Shown here piece after piece: positions 26,661 through 35,675 of a stretch of DNA of 64,000 nt. Numbering within the stretch: position 1 is the first letter of the stretch; each line of letters begins with the position of its first letter. This stretch comes from Aquitalea aquatica (GTDB taxonomy: Bacteria > Pseudomonadota > Gammaproteobacteria > Burkholderiales > Chromobacteriaceae). The stretch spans positions 124,001 to 188,000 of the forward strand of contig NZ_JACERN010000023.1 of the NCBI RefSeq assembly GCF_013911085.1, in the 5' to 3' direction. A program made the position numbers and the translations under genes. The notes under the pieces were generated by a model, which had not been told where the DNA came from, did no database searches, and saw only the letters and a program-made list of their open reading frames with translations.

Positions 26661-27584
26661 CTAGTCCAGCTGCTGAACGGTATCCCCGGCTGCCGGGCTG
26701 CAATCGGCGGCCATGTCGTCCCAGCCGCGATGCGTCACCAGCGTGCTGTCACGCAGGCATAGCTGGAGGCGCTCGGTGCCGGCAATCTGCTGCCGGACAA
26801 AGCCTTCGATTCCCGCCGGCAGGCTGACCTGATAGCGGCGTGCGTCCAGTTCGGCGGCCGGGTGGTCGTCGTTATGCACCAGCGGCACCACATGGGCGGC
26901 CCATACCATGTAGCGGTGCTTCACATCGACGGTATCCGGGCGGTAGCCCTGCTGTTGCAGCCAGTCCTGTGCCTGCTGGCGCGCGGTATTGCCACCGGGC
27001 AGGCTGCCCCAGGCATGGGCCAGCAGCTCCACCAGCCACTGGTTGCAGTTCTGGTAACGGGTGGAATAGGGGTAGGCATTGGCGCTGTAGTCGGCGGACA
27101 GCAGCTGCAGTGCCAGCTTGTTGTCCAGCGCGGCCTGCCGCAATTGCGCCTCTTGTGCCGGGGGCAACAGCAGGATGGACAGATAAACCGTGCTGCCCTG
27201 GCGCTGGTCGATCAGAAAGCCCGGCAGGCCCTGGTCGTACAGATGGGGGCGTTGCTCATCACAGGCGTAATACAGCTGGCGCACCGACCACGGCGAGTTG
27301 GGGTTGTCACGCAGGCTGATGCCGGCATGCGACAGGCGGATGTTGAAGCGCTCCAGATCCAGCCCGGAGCGCGAGATGATGGCCGCCTGATGGCCAGACT
27401 GTTCCAGCAGGTTTTTTACCTGTTGGCTGAATAGCAACAAACCGCTCTTACGCGCCACGCTGGCTGGTGCAGCCTGTTCGCAGAACATCAGCGAGGAGGC
27501 CCCGGCCTTGGTGGGTAGTAGCGCGCCAAATGCAAACAGCCCTGCCAGTAGCAGGGTCTGGGCGATGTGCGTCGGCTGCCGCAT
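26661..27584 (-). CDS. DUF2145-family exported protein
   Basis: A 307-residue protein with a signal peptide (QTLLLAGLFAFGALLPTKAGA), matching DUF2145. SHAGISLRDNPNSPWSVRQLYYACDE and YDQGLPGFLID are the characteristic segments, and the Asn-Cys-Asn-Gln stretch (RYQNCNQWLVELLA) recalls NlpC/P60-like cysteine peptidases, so a catalytic Cys-His pair is conceivable but unproven. ATG 27584 is chosen because the signal peptide begins there. It follows the 148-residue exported gene after 11 bases, an apparent two-gene unit. Confidence 0.7.
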   Translation of the reverse strand: MRQPTHIAQTLLLAGLFAFGALLPTKAGASSLMFCEQAAPASVARKSGLLLFSQQVKNLLEQSGHQAAIISRSGLDLERFNIRLSHAGISLRDNPNSPWSVRQLYYACDEQRPHLYDQGLPGFLIDQRQGSTVYLSILLLPPAQEAQLRQAALDNKLALQLLSADYSANAYPYSTRYQNCNQWLVELLAHAWGSLPGGNTARQQAQDWLQQQGYRPDTVDVKHRYMVWAAHVVPLVHNDDHPAAELDARRYQVSLPAGIEGFVRQQIAGTERLQLCLRDSTLVTHRGWDDMAADCSPAAGDTVQQLD

Positions 27585-27595
27585 GAGGCGGCTAA

Positions 27596-28042
27596 TCAGG
27601 ACACCACCTTGGGTTGTACGTCGGATTGCCATGCCTGATCCAGCAGCAGGGCAAATGGCTGCTTGTTGTCGGCACGGGCAAAGGCCAGGCCATAAGCCTG
27701 CTTCTGTGCATGTACGATCTGGCCGGTTTCCACGCCTGCGCGTTTCACATCAGCTTGTGCCACAAACAGATTGAACGGCTCCGTGGCAGCGGCCAGCGGC
27801 ACCAGCGTCAGCTGGGTTTTGCCCGGCTGGTTCGCCTGGGCCACTGCGACGACCTTGTAGTCACCTTCGGCAATCTTGCCGATGGCCTTGGACGAATTCT
27901 GCAAGGAGGTGGAAATGCTGCCTACCGTCGCGCTGACGCTATCGGACACGGAGAGCAGGGAAACGGCAGCCTGTGCCGTACTGCACAGCATGCCCAGGCT
28001 AAGCAGCAGGGAGCCGGCAATGGTTTTCTTCAGATGGGTCAT
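27596..28042 (-). CDS. Hypothetical exported protein paired with DUF2145
   Basis: A 148-residue protein with a clear signal peptide (MTHLKKTIAGSLLLSLGMLCSTAQA). The mature part starts with a Ser-rich coiled-coil-like stretch (SLLSVSDSVSATVGSISTSLQNSSKAI) and continues with a beta-rich domain of roughly 90 residues. I do not recognise a named family. It sits 11 bases before the DUF2145 gene, so the two are probably co-transcribed and act together in the periplasm. An upstream in-frame start at 28093 is less likely because it would displace the signal peptide. Confidence 0.65.
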   Translation of the reverse strand: MTHLKKTIAGSLLLSLGMLCSTAQAAVSLLSVSDSVSATVGSISTSLQNSSKAIGKIAEGDYKVVAVAQANQPGKTQLTLVPLAAATEPFNLFVAQADVKRAGVETGQIVHAQKQAYGLAFARADNKQPFALLLDQAWQSDVQPKVVS

Positions 28043-28280
28043 GGTCTTGGCGTTATCTATCACGGTGCGGAATAGTGCGGTGAGAAAAGTCATTGCAGCA
28101 GCGGCCTACTGTACTGAGCGGACTGTCGGTCAAGCCGGCCGTGGCTACGGTGGACTGCATGCGCAGGCCTATTGTTCCCAGTGGGCTGGGTGTGACACAA
28201 GCTGATTTACAAAAATTGATTGGCGATCGGCCTGCCTGGCTTGTGCGGCAGCAGTCAAGACGGCAAGATCAGGCCATTGC

Positions 28281-29357
28281 ATGGCAAACCGCGAGGAAAC
28301 CCGCTTGGCCCAGTCTTCCAGCAAGGACAGCGCTGTTTTGCCCGGCGGGAATAATCCATCCGGCCGGCCGGTGTCACTGCACGCCATCGTGGCCACGGTG
28401 AATGTGCTGGCCGAACAGGGCATTGCGGCGGCGGATCTCTTGGCCGGCAGCGGCATCCCGCCGGAACGATTGCAGGAGCCGGCACGGCTGATCAACCACC
28501 ACCAGGAAATGACGGTGTTCGACAATGCCCGCCGCCTGTCCTGTGACGAAGCGCTGGGCCTGCGGCTGGGGCGTGCCATGCACACTTCCAATTACGGCAT
28601 TCTGGGCTACACCATGCTGGTCAGTCCCACGCTACGGGTGGCACTGGAAACCGCCATCCGTTTTCCCTTGCTGCTGGCCAGCTATTTTACCCTGCGGCTG
28701 GAAGAGCGGGGCAAAGAAGCCTGGCTGCTGGCCGACGATTACCACTACCGGGCCGACCTGCTCAGCTTCAATGCCGAGATGTGCCTGTCCTCGATGTGGA
28801 CCATCGCCGGCGACTGCATGGGTGTGCGCTGGAGCCCGAAGGCGGTGCACATGAGCTTCCCCCTGCCGGCCCACGCCGGGTTTTATCCGGCCATTTTCGG
28901 CCATGCCGGCCACTTTGACATGGCGGACAATGCGCTGGTTTTTCCGGCCAAATGGCTGGACCGCCCACAGCCACTGGCCGATGCCGTCAGCTTTCACATG
29001 GCACTGGAGCAATGCCAGCGCCAGCAGGAACAATGGGCCAGCAGCCATGGTTCGGCGCTGGTGGCACGGGTGCTGCGGCTGATCCAGTCCGACCCGGTGC
29101 GCTTTGCCCGTCTGGATGAACTCACGACCACCCTGCACATGTCGGAACGCACCCTGCGGCGCAAGCTGGCGGCATTGGGAACTTCCTTTCAGGCCTTGCT
29201 GGATCAGGCCCGCCATCAGCAATCCCTGCATCTGCTACATGACACCAGGCTGTCCATCGGCATGATTGCCGAACGGCTGGGTTTTGCCGAATCCGCCAGT
29301 TTTCGTCACGCTTTTGCTCGCTGGACCGGCAAGCGCCCATCCGACCTGCGCCGCTAG
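28281..29357 (+). CDS. AraC-family regulator (arabinose-binding-like N-domain)
   Basis: A 358-residue regulator of the OruR/ArgR-like AraC group. The N-terminal domain (PF12625 type) spans residues 30-230, including ADLLAGSGIPPERLQEPARL and YGILGYTMLVSPTLRVAL. The C-terminal HTH region has LDELTTTLHMSERTLRRKLAALGTSF and IAERLGFAESASFRHAFARWTGKRPS. No strong ribosome binding site precedes ATG 28281. It stands before the polyamine cluster on the same strand and is the likely regulator of it. A pair of TTGGCC repeats 21 bases apart lies in the gap that follows. Confidence 0.82.
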   Translation: MANREETRLAQSSSKDSAVLPGGNNPSGRPVSLHAIVATVNVLAEQGIAAADLLAGSGIPPERLQEPARLINHHQEMTVFDNARRLSCDEALGLRLGRAMHTSNYGILGYTMLVSPTLRVALETAIRFPLLLASYFTLRLEERGKEAWLLADDYHYRADLLSFNAEMCLSSMWTIAGDCMGVRWSPKAVHMSFPLPAHAGFYPAIFGHAGHFDMADNALVFPAKWLDRPQPLADAVSFHMALEQCQRQQEQWASSHGSALVARVLRLIQSDPVRFARLDELTTTLHMSERTLRRKLAALGTSFQALLDQARHQQSLHLLHDTRLSIGMIAERLGFAESASFRHAFARWTGKRPSDLRR

Positions 29358-29664
29358 GCCGCAGCGATCCAGCCTCCGGCCAGCGCGGCCGCCTCCCCTG
29401 TTTTCCTGTCCTGCCCGAGATCACCATCTGCGGCCCGGCTAGCGCATTGCAGCATCGGCACTTGGCCATCCGGCCAGATGATTTGGCCGAAATTATCCCT
29501 TAGTTGACCGCTTTGTATCTTTCTCCACGCTGCCTTGTTGGCAGAATGAATAAAAAAATAACGGACCACTTCGCAGCCCGAACTCGCCCAGACCACGACT
29601 GTTGCCAACAGCCATGGCCCAGGGCGGCAGCCTGTCCGTTTACACAAGAGTGGAGGAGAAACCA
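29358..29664. other. Intergenic region before the polyamine cluster
   Basis: A 307-bp region. TTGGCC occurs at 29462-29467 and 29483-29488, 21 bases apart (two helical turns), a spacing typical of AraC-type half-sites. TTGACC at 29504-29509 could be a -35, but the -10 below it is weak, as expected for an activated promoter. The last 60 bases are AT-rich, then a strong GGAGGAG ribosome binding site for aguB. Confidence 0.4.
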
Positions 29665-30555
29665 ATGAGCAAGGCATCCGTCGCCGTCATCCAGATGGCA
29701 GTCGATCCCGCCTCGCGCCAGCATAACTGGCAACAGGCGGAAACCCTGATCCGTCAGGCCGCGGCACAGGGCGCACAGATCATCCTGTTGCCCGAGCTGT
29801 TCGAGTGGCGCTATTTCTGTACCGAGCAGGATGCGCGCTACCACGCGCTGGCCGAACCACTGGCCGGCCACCCGGCCGTGCAGCACTTTTCCCGGCTGGC
29901 TGCCGAGTTGCAAGTGGTGTTGCCGCTGAGTGTGTTCGAAGCCGCCGGTCAGGCGCGCTACAACACCGTGGTCATCATCGATGCCGATGGCAGCGTACTG
30001 GGCCACTATCGCAAGACCCACATCCCGGATGGTCCGGGCTATTCCGAAAAATTCTATTTCAATGGCGGCGACACCGGCTTCAAGGTGTGGCACACCCGCT
30101 ATGCCCGGCTGGGTGTGGGCATCTGCTGGGATCAATGGTTTCCCGAAGCCGCCCGCGCCATGGCCTTGCTGGGAGCAGAGCTGCTGTGCTACCCCACCGC
30201 CATCGGCAGCGAACCGCAGGACCCCACGCTGGATTCGCGCGACCACTGGCAGCGCACCATGCAGGGCCATGCTGCGGCCAACCTGATGCCGCTGTTTGCC
30301 GCCAATCGTATCGGTAGCGAACAGGGGCGCGACTTGTCCCAGACCTACTACGGCAGCTCCTTCATCACCGATGGCAAGGGTGCTGTGCTGCACAGTGCCG
30401 GGCGCACTGAACAGGCCGTGCTGGTACAGGAGTTCGATCTCGCCGAGCTGGCCGCCGTGCGCGCCAGCTGGGGCGTGTTTCGCGACCGCCGGCCGGATGC
30501 CTATGCGCCGCTGCTAACGCTGGACGGGCACACGCCAGTCCCTGCCGCAGGCTAA
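29665..30555 (+). CDS. aguB: N-carbamoylputrescine amidase
   Basis: A 296-residue nitrilase-superfamily enzyme that hydrolyses N-carbamoylputrescine to putrescine, ammonia and CO2. The catalytic triad is visible: Glu44 in LLPELFEW, Lys117 in HYRKTHIPDGPGY and Cys154 in GVGICWDQWFPEAAR. The family's characteristic YFNGGDTGFKVW is present. GGAGGAG lies before ATG 29665. AguA (agmatine deiminase), the usual upstream enzyme, is absent from the window. Polyamine transporter genes follow after 96 bases. Confidence 0.93.
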   Translation: MSKASVAVIQMAVDPASRQHNWQQAETLIRQAAAQGAQIILLPELFEWRYFCTEQDARYHALAEPLAGHPAVQHFSRLAAELQVVLPLSVFEAAGQARYNTVVIIDADGSVLGHYRKTHIPDGPGYSEKFYFNGGDTGFKVWHTRYARLGVGICWDQWFPEAARAMALLGAELLCYPTAIGSEPQDPTLDSRDHWQRTMQGHAAANLMPLFAANRIGSEQGRDLSQTYYGSSFITDGKGAVLHSAGRTEQAVLVQEFDLAELAAVRASWGVFRDRRPDAYAPLLTLDGHTPVPAAG

Positions 30556-30651
30556 GCCTCTCTCATTTCCGAAGTATTGCGTGACTGCGCATGACCCGTC
30601 AGCGGGCAGGGCGCGGCCATGTTATCCACTGCATTCCACAGGAGGACTGCC

Positions 30652-31737
30652 ATGACCGGCAACCGTGTGGCGATTGAGATCGACCATGTCTGCAAGCGCT
30701 TCGGCGCGGGCGAACAGGCCGTGCTGGCGCTGGACCATATCGCGCTGGATATCCGCGAAAACGAATTTTTCACCCTGCTGGGGCCATCGGGCTGCGGCAA
30801 GACCACCTTGCTGCGCATGATTGCCGGCTTCGAGGATGTCAGTGCCGGCGACATCCGCCTGTATGGCGCCTCGCTCACCGGCAAGCTGCCCTTCCAGCGC
30901 CCGGTCAACACCGTGTTCCAGAGCTATGCGCTGTTTCCGCACCTGACGGTAGAAGAAAACATCGCCTTCGGGCTGGAAATGCGCGGCTTCAAACCAACCG
31001 ACATCAAACCCATCGTGGCGGAAAAACTGGAACTGGTGAAACTGTCCGGCTTTGCCCGCCGCCGGCCGCACCAGCTGTCCGGTGGCCAGCAGCAGCGCGT
31101 GGCCTTGGCGCGGGCGCTGGCCCCGTCGCCCAGGGTGCTGTTGCTGGACGAATCGCTGTCGGCGCTGGACCTGAAGCTGCGCAAGGAAATGCAGGTGGAG
31201 CTCAAGCGCCTGCAACGCGAAACCGGCATCACCTTTGTTTTCGTCACTCACGACCAGGAGGAGGCGCTCACCATGTCCGACCGCATCGCGGTGATGTCGG
31301 CCGGCAAGCTGCAGCAAGTGGGCAGTCCGGAAGACATTTACGACCGTCCGGCCAACCGCTTTGTCGCGGACTTCATTGGCGAAACCTCCTTCCTGCAGGG
31401 CCAGGTGGCAGAGGGGCAGCTGCAGTTTGGCGCGGCAGGCAGCCTGTCCTGTCAGGTGCTGGATCAATCACATGATGGCGCGGCAGCGCTGGCGGTACGG
31501 CCCGAACGGCTGCAGCTGTCAGTCAGCGGCAGCGGACTGGCCGGGGTGGTGGCCGAGGTGGTGTATCGCGGGGTGGATACCGTCTACCTTGTGCAACTGG
31601 CCGATGGCCAACCCTGCCGGGTGCGCCATACCAATGACAGCGGTGCCTCGCGCCTGGCGCGGGTGGGCGATGCGGTACGGGTAGCCGCCCTGCCGGGCGC
31701 CTTCCATCGTCTGCAGGAGGCCGGCCATGACGCTTGA
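30652..31737 (+). CDS. potA: Polyamine ABC transporter ATP-binding protein
   Basis: A 361-residue ATPase of the spermidine/putrescine importer class. Walker A is GPSGCGKTT, the signature [15 protein letters not shown], and Walker [13 protein letters not shown], where the usual DEPL is DESL, a frequent variant. The C-terminal TOBE_2 regulatory domain starts near residue 280. AGGAGG precedes ATG 30652. The next gene begins 11 bases before this one ends. With the two permeases and a PotD/F-type binding protein it forms a complete importer. PotG is an equally good name. Confidence 0.88.
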   Translation: MTGNRVAIEIDHVCKRFGAGEQAVLALDHIALDIRENEFFTLLGPSGCGKTTLLRMIAGFEDVSAGDIRLYGASLTGKLPFQRPVNTVFQSYALFPHLTVEENIAFGLEMRGFKPTDIKPIVAEKLELVKLSGFARRRPHQLSGGQQQRVALARALAPSPRVLLLDESLSALDLKLRKEMQVELKRLQRETGITFVFVTHDQEEALTMSDRIAVMSAGKLQQVGSPEDIYDRPANRFVADFIGETSFLQGQVAEGQLQFGAAGSLSCQVLDQSHDGAAALAVRPERLQLSVSGSGLAGVVAEVVYRGVDTVYLVQLADGQPCRVRHTNDSGASRLARVGDAVRVAALPGAFHRLQEAGHDA

Positions 31738-32617
31738 CCCCTATCGCCGCACCCGTCGGCGCTTGCTGCTGGCCCCCACCACGCTCACCCTGCTGCTGTT
31801 CATGGTGCTGCCCATGCTGCTGATGGGCTGGATGTCGCTGCTGGCCCCGGACACCTACGGTGGCGTGCGCTGGAAGGAATGGAGCCTGGATGCCTATGTG
31901 CAGTTCCTGTACGAGCGCGATCTGGACGACAGCCTCACGCTGAACAGCGATTACCTGCAAATCTTTGGCCGCTCCTTCCTGCTGGCCGGCTTTGCCACGG
32001 TGGTAACGCTGCTGATCGGCTTTCCCACCGCGCTGTATATCGCGCTGAAAGAGGAAAAAACCCGCCAGCGGCTGATCCTGCTGATTTCCATTCCCTTCTG
32101 GACCAACCTGCTGGTGCGCACTTACGCCTGGATGCTGCTGCTGCGCAATGGCGGGCTGATCGACAGCAGCCTGTCGGCCCTGGGGCTAAGCCAGGGCACG
32201 CTGGATGTGCTGTATACCCCCACGGCAGTGGCCATCGGCTTTGTCTATTCCTTCCTGCCCTTCATGGTGCTGCCCATCTACACCAGTCTGGAAAAAATGG
32301 ACTGGCGGCTGGTGGAAGCGGCCTTCGACCTGGGTGCCAATCGCTGGCTGGCGCTCCGGCGGGTGATTCTGCCACTGGCCATGCCCGGCATCGTCGCGGG
32401 CTGTCTGCTGGTATTCATCCCGGCCATCGGCTCCTACTTCATCCCCGAGCTGTTGGGCGGTGGCAAGAGCCTGATGATAGGCAACCTGATCCAGAACCAG
32501 TTTGGCACCGCCCGCAATTGGCCGTTCGGGGCGGCCCTGTCCTTCATGTTGCTGGCACTGGTACTGCTGGTGATGTGGATCTACACCAGACGCTTCCAGC
32601 GTCCGCCGGGAGAATGA
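31727..32617 (+). CDS. potH: Polyamine ABC transporter permease (PotB/PotH type)
   Basis: A 296-residue inner-membrane permease with six predicted segments. The cytoplasmic coupling loop [26 protein letters not shown] is the EAA motif that contacts the ATPase. The N-terminal periplasmic loop is long, as in PotB/PotH. The ATG overlaps the end of the ATPase gene by 11 bases, and the second permease starts one base after the stop. Confidence 0.87.
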   Translation: MTLDPYRRTRRRLLLAPTTLTLLLFMVLPMLLMGWMSLLAPDTYGGVRWKEWSLDAYVQFLYERDLDDSLTLNSDYLQIFGRSFLLAGFATVVTLLIGFPTALYIALKEEKTRQRLILLISIPFWTNLLVRTYAWMLLLRNGGLIDSSLSALGLSQGTLDVLYTPTAVAIGFVYSFLPFMVLPIYTSLEKMDWRLVEAAFDLGANRWLALRRVILPLAMPGIVAGCLLVFIPAIGSYFIPELLGGGKSLMIGNLIQNQFGTARNWPFGAALSFMLLALVLLVMWIYTRRFQRPPGE

Positions 32618-32618
32618 C

Positions 32619-33407
32619 ATGCAAGCCTCCAATACCTTGTGGCGCTTTCGCGGGGTCACCCCTACCGCCATGCTGGCCTTTGTCTATCTCTACCTGCCCA
32701 TCGTGGTGCTGGTGGTGCTGTCCTTCAACGCCAACCGCATTGCCACGCTGTGGACCGGTTTCTCCTTCGACTGGTATCTGAAGGTGATGGACAACGACAA
32801 CATCCTGCGGGCCACCAAGAACTCGCTGATCATCGCCAGCGGCGCCACGGTGCTGGCCACCAGCTTTGCCACCATGGCGGCGCTGGCCATGGCCGGCAAG
32901 CGCTTTCGTGGCCAGGCCTTCATCAATGCCATGCTGGGCCTGCCGCTGCTGGTGCCGGAAATCGTCACTGCCGTGGCCTCCTTGCTGTTTTTCCTGGCAC
33001 TGGGGCTGGACCTGGGGCTGCTGACGGTGCTGATTGCCCACACCGTGTTCTGCATTCCCTTTGCCTACTTGCCCATCCGTGCGCGGCTGGAAGGGCTGGA
33101 CCCACGGCTGGCCGAAGCCGCGGCCGATCTGTATGCCGGGCCGTTTGCCACCTTCCGCCGTGTCACCCTGCCGCTGATCCTGCCCGGCGTGCTGTCCGGG
33201 GCCATGCTGGCCTTCATTGTGTCGCTGGACGATTTCGTCATCACCTTTTTCGTGGCCGGTGCCGGTGCCACCACCTTGCCGGTTTACATCTTCGGCCTGA
33301 TCCGTATGGGCATCACCCCGGAAGTAAACGCGGTATCGGCGCTGATGCTGCTGGTGTCGATTGCCTTTGTCGCGCTGTCCTACTGGATGGGCCAGCGCAA
33401 ATCCTGA
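32619..33407 (+). CDS. potI: Polyamine ABC transporter permease (PotC/PotI type)
   Basis: A 262-residue permease, six predicted membrane segments, EAA loop EAAADLYAGPFATFRRVTLPLILPGV. Family landmarks are YLPIVVLVVLSFNANR near the N-terminus and SLDDFVITFFVAG before the last helices, both typical of PotC/PotI. It pairs with the preceding permease and probably forms the channel heterodimer of the importer. Confidence 0.87.
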   Translation: MQASNTLWRFRGVTPTAMLAFVYLYLPIVVLVVLSFNANRIATLWTGFSFDWYLKVMDNDNILRATKNSLIIASGATVLATSFATMAALAMAGKRFRGQAFINAMLGLPLLVPEIVTAVASLLFFLALGLDLGLLTVLIAHTVFCIPFAYLPIRARLEGLDPRLAEAAADLYAGPFATFRRVTLPLILPGVLSGAMLAFIVSLDDFVITFFVAGAGATTLPVYIFGLIRMGITPEVNAVSALMLLVSIAFVALSYWMGQRKS

Positions 33408-33473
33408 ACCGGGTCGGCGGCTGATCCGCCCCTCATGTTTCGCTTGTTGCACAACATACGAAGGAGAAATGCC

Positions 33474-34517
33474 ATGAAAGTCTGCAAACTGCATTCGCTG
33501 GCCCTGGCTGCGGGCCTGCTGGTATCGGCATCGGCCATGGCCGCTGGCGAATTGAACCTGTACAACTGGTCCGACTACATTCCGCAAGACCTGCTCAAGC
33601 GCTTTGAAAAGGAAAGCGGCATCAAGGTCAACCTGGATGTATTCGATTCCAACGAATCCCTGCTGGCCAAGCTCAAGGCCGGGGCCAAGGGCTACGACGT
33701 GGTGGTGCCGTCCGACTACATGGTGAAAATCATGATCGAAGAGGGCCTGCTGGAAAAAATCGACGCCAGCAAGATGGCCAATTTCAAGCTGGTGGAAGCC
33801 CCGCTCAACAAGCCGGATTTCGACCCGAAACGCGAATATTCCGCACCGTATATGTGGGGGGTAACCGGCTTTACCTATGACGCCAGCCGCGTGCCGGGCG
33901 GCAAGCTGGATAATAGCTGGAAGAGCTTCTTCACTCCGCCGGCCGCGCTCAAGGGCAAGGTGGTGGCGCTCAACGACGTGGCCGAGCTGTACAAGGCCGC
34001 CGCCATCTACCTGAAAGTGGATCAGTGCACCGAAGACCCCAAGCAGGCCAAGCGCATCCAGGACCTGCTGGAAGCGCAAAAGCCCATGCTGGCCATGTAT
34101 AACTCCGATGGCACCATCGAACGCATGCAGGCGCAGGAAGTCATCATGCACCAGCAGTGGAACGGTGCGGCCTATCGCACCCGGCAAAAGCTCAAGTCCG
34201 CCGTGTTTGTTTATCCGAAAGAGGGCATCCCCTTCTGGAACGACAATCTGGTCATTCCCAAAGGTGCCAAGAACCGCGACAACGCGCTCAAGTTCATCAA
34301 CTGGATGATGGAGCCCAAGAATATCGCCGAAGCCTCCAACTTCACCGGCTACAACAATGCCATCAAGGGCTCGACCGCTTTCTTCAAAGCGGATCTCAAG
34401 GCCGATCCGGCCATCAATCCCACCGCTGCCATGCGTGCGCTATTTGTCCCCAGCAAAACCTGCTCGGCCAAGGCCAATTCGCTGCGCGACCGGGTGTGGA
34501 CCAAGCTGAAGAAATGA
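33474..34517 (+). CDS. potF: Polyamine-binding periplasmic protein
   Basis: A 347-residue substrate-binding protein with signal peptide ending ASAMA. The mature start GELNLYNWSDYIPQDLLKRFEKESGIKV is the PotD/PotF hallmark, with Trp and Tyr residues that contact the polyamine. GYDVVVPSDYMVKIMI and YMWGVTGFTYD follow as in the family. AAGGAGA precedes ATG 33474. Putrescine or an acetylpolyamine are plausible ligands given the flanking AguB and acetylpolyamine amidohydrolase. The exact ligand cannot be read from sequence. Confidence 0.88.
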   Translation: MKVCKLHSLALAAGLLVSASAMAAGELNLYNWSDYIPQDLLKRFEKESGIKVNLDVFDSNESLLAKLKAGAKGYDVVVPSDYMVKIMIEEGLLEKIDASKMANFKLVEAPLNKPDFDPKREYSAPYMWGVTGFTYDASRVPGGKLDNSWKSFFTPPAALKGKVVALNDVAELYKAAAIYLKVDQCTEDPKQAKRIQDLLEAQKPMLAMYNSDGTIERMQAQEVIMHQQWNGAAYRTRQKLKSAVFVYPKEGIPFWNDNLVIPKGAKNRDNALKFINWMMEPKNIAEASNFTGYNNAIKGSTAFFKADLKADPAINPTAAMRALFVPSKTCSAKANSLRDRVWTKLKK

Positions 34518-34598
34518 CACTTGCCGGCTGAGGCCGGCTTCCCCTTGCCATGACTAAACAATGCCGCCGGCCCCTCCGCCTGCGGCAGGGAGACTTGC

Positions 34599-35636
34599 AT
34601 GCTGACGATTTACAGTGACGACCACCATCTGCACCACGGCAATGCCGAGCTGATCGATGGCACCCTCAAGCCCTGCTTCGAAATGCCCAGCCGCGCCGAC
34701 ATGGTGTTGCAGCGCGTGCGCCAGACCGGGCTGGGCGACATCATTACCCCCACCGAACACGGGCTGGAGCCGCTGTTGCGCGTGCATGACGCCGGTTATG
34801 TGCGCTTTCTGGAGCAAGCCTGGAGCCTGTGGCAAGCCGAAGGGCGCAACCATGACGCGCTGCCGCTGGTATGGCCGGTGCGCGGCCTGCGTACCGACCG
34901 TATCCCGCAGGATATCGATGGCCTGATGGGCTATTACTCCTTCGATGCCGGGGTGCCCATCACCGCCGGCACCTGGCAGGCCATCCGCTCCTCGGCCAAT
35001 GTCGCGCTGACTGGGCTGGACGCCATGCTGGCCAGCGGCCGCAGCACCTTTGCCCTGTGTCGTCCGCCCGGCCACCATGCTGCGGCCGACTACATGGGCG
35101 GCTATTGCTATCTGAACAATGCCGCCATCGCCGCCCAGGCCATGCTGGACAAGGGTGCCAAGCGGGTGGCCATCCTGGACGTGGACTATCACCACGGTAA
35201 CGGCACGCAGAGCATCTTCTACCAGCGCAGCGATGTGCAGTTCCTGTCGCTGCATGGCGACCCGACGGTGGAATACCCCTTCTTCCTCGGCCATGCCGAC
35301 GAGCTGGGCGAGGGTGCCGGGCTGGGTTTCAACCACAACTACCCGCTGGCCCATGGCACGGACTGGTCGCACTACGGCCCGGCGCTGGCCGATGCCTGCA
35401 GCAAGATTGCTGCCTATGCCCCGGATGCGCTGGTGGTATCGCTGGGCGTGGATACCTTCGAGCAGGACCCGATCTCGCGCTTCAAATTGAAGAACGCCGA
35501 CTATCTGCGCATGGGCGAAGCCATCGGCGCGCTGGGCTTGCCCACGCTGTTCGTGATGGAAGGCGGCTATGCGGTGGAGGACATCGGGGTGAATGCGGTG
35601 AATGTGCTGTCCGGCTTTGAAAGCGTGGCGGGCTGA
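34599..35636 (+). CDS. Acetylpolyamine amidohydrolase (histone-deacetylase family)
   Basis: A 345-residue zinc hydrolase of the arginase/deacetylase fold. ALCRPPGHHAAADYMGGYCYLNNAAIAA and VAILDVDYHHGNGTQSIFY carry the catalytic His pair and the zinc-binding Asp-x-His; GVDTFEQDPIS supplies another zinc Asp. Length and N-terminus (MLTIYSDDHHLHHGNAEL) fit bacterial acetylpolyamine amidohydrolases such as Mycoplana APAH and P. aeruginosa AphA. It would deacetylate imported N-acetylpolyamines. GGGAG precedes the ATG. It closes the polyamine cluster. Confidence 0.88.
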   Translation: MLTIYSDDHHLHHGNAELIDGTLKPCFEMPSRADMVLQRVRQTGLGDIITPTEHGLEPLLRVHDAGYVRFLEQAWSLWQAEGRNHDALPLVWPVRGLRTDRIPQDIDGLMGYYSFDAGVPITAGTWQAIRSSANVALTGLDAMLASGRSTFALCRPPGHHAAADYMGGYCYLNNAAIAAQAMLDKGAKRVAILDVDYHHGNGTQSIFYQRSDVQFLSLHGDPTVEYPFFLGHADELGEGAGLGFNHNYPLAHGTDWSHYGPALADACSKIAAYAPDALVVSLGVDTFEQDPISRFKLKNADYLRMGEAIGALGLPTLFVMEGGYAVEDIGVNAVNVLSGFESVAG

Positions 35637-35643
35637 GTGCGGC

Positions 35644-35665
35644 GGGGAGGCCGGGCGGCCTCCCC
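35644..35665. terminator. GC-rich hairpin between convergent genes
   Basis: 9-bp arms GGGGAGGCC / GGCCTCCCC with a 4-base loop between the acetylpolyamine amidohydrolase gene and the convergent glutamate-synthase-like gene. There is no T-tract, so it is a moderate terminator at best. Confidence 0.5.
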
Positions 35666-35675
35666 ATTGCTAGCC

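Noticed and set aside
32544-34187. 547-codon minus-strand frame across the pot genes
   Set aside because: Runs antisense through two or three real genes, low-complexity His/Gln/Gly translation, no ribosome binding site.
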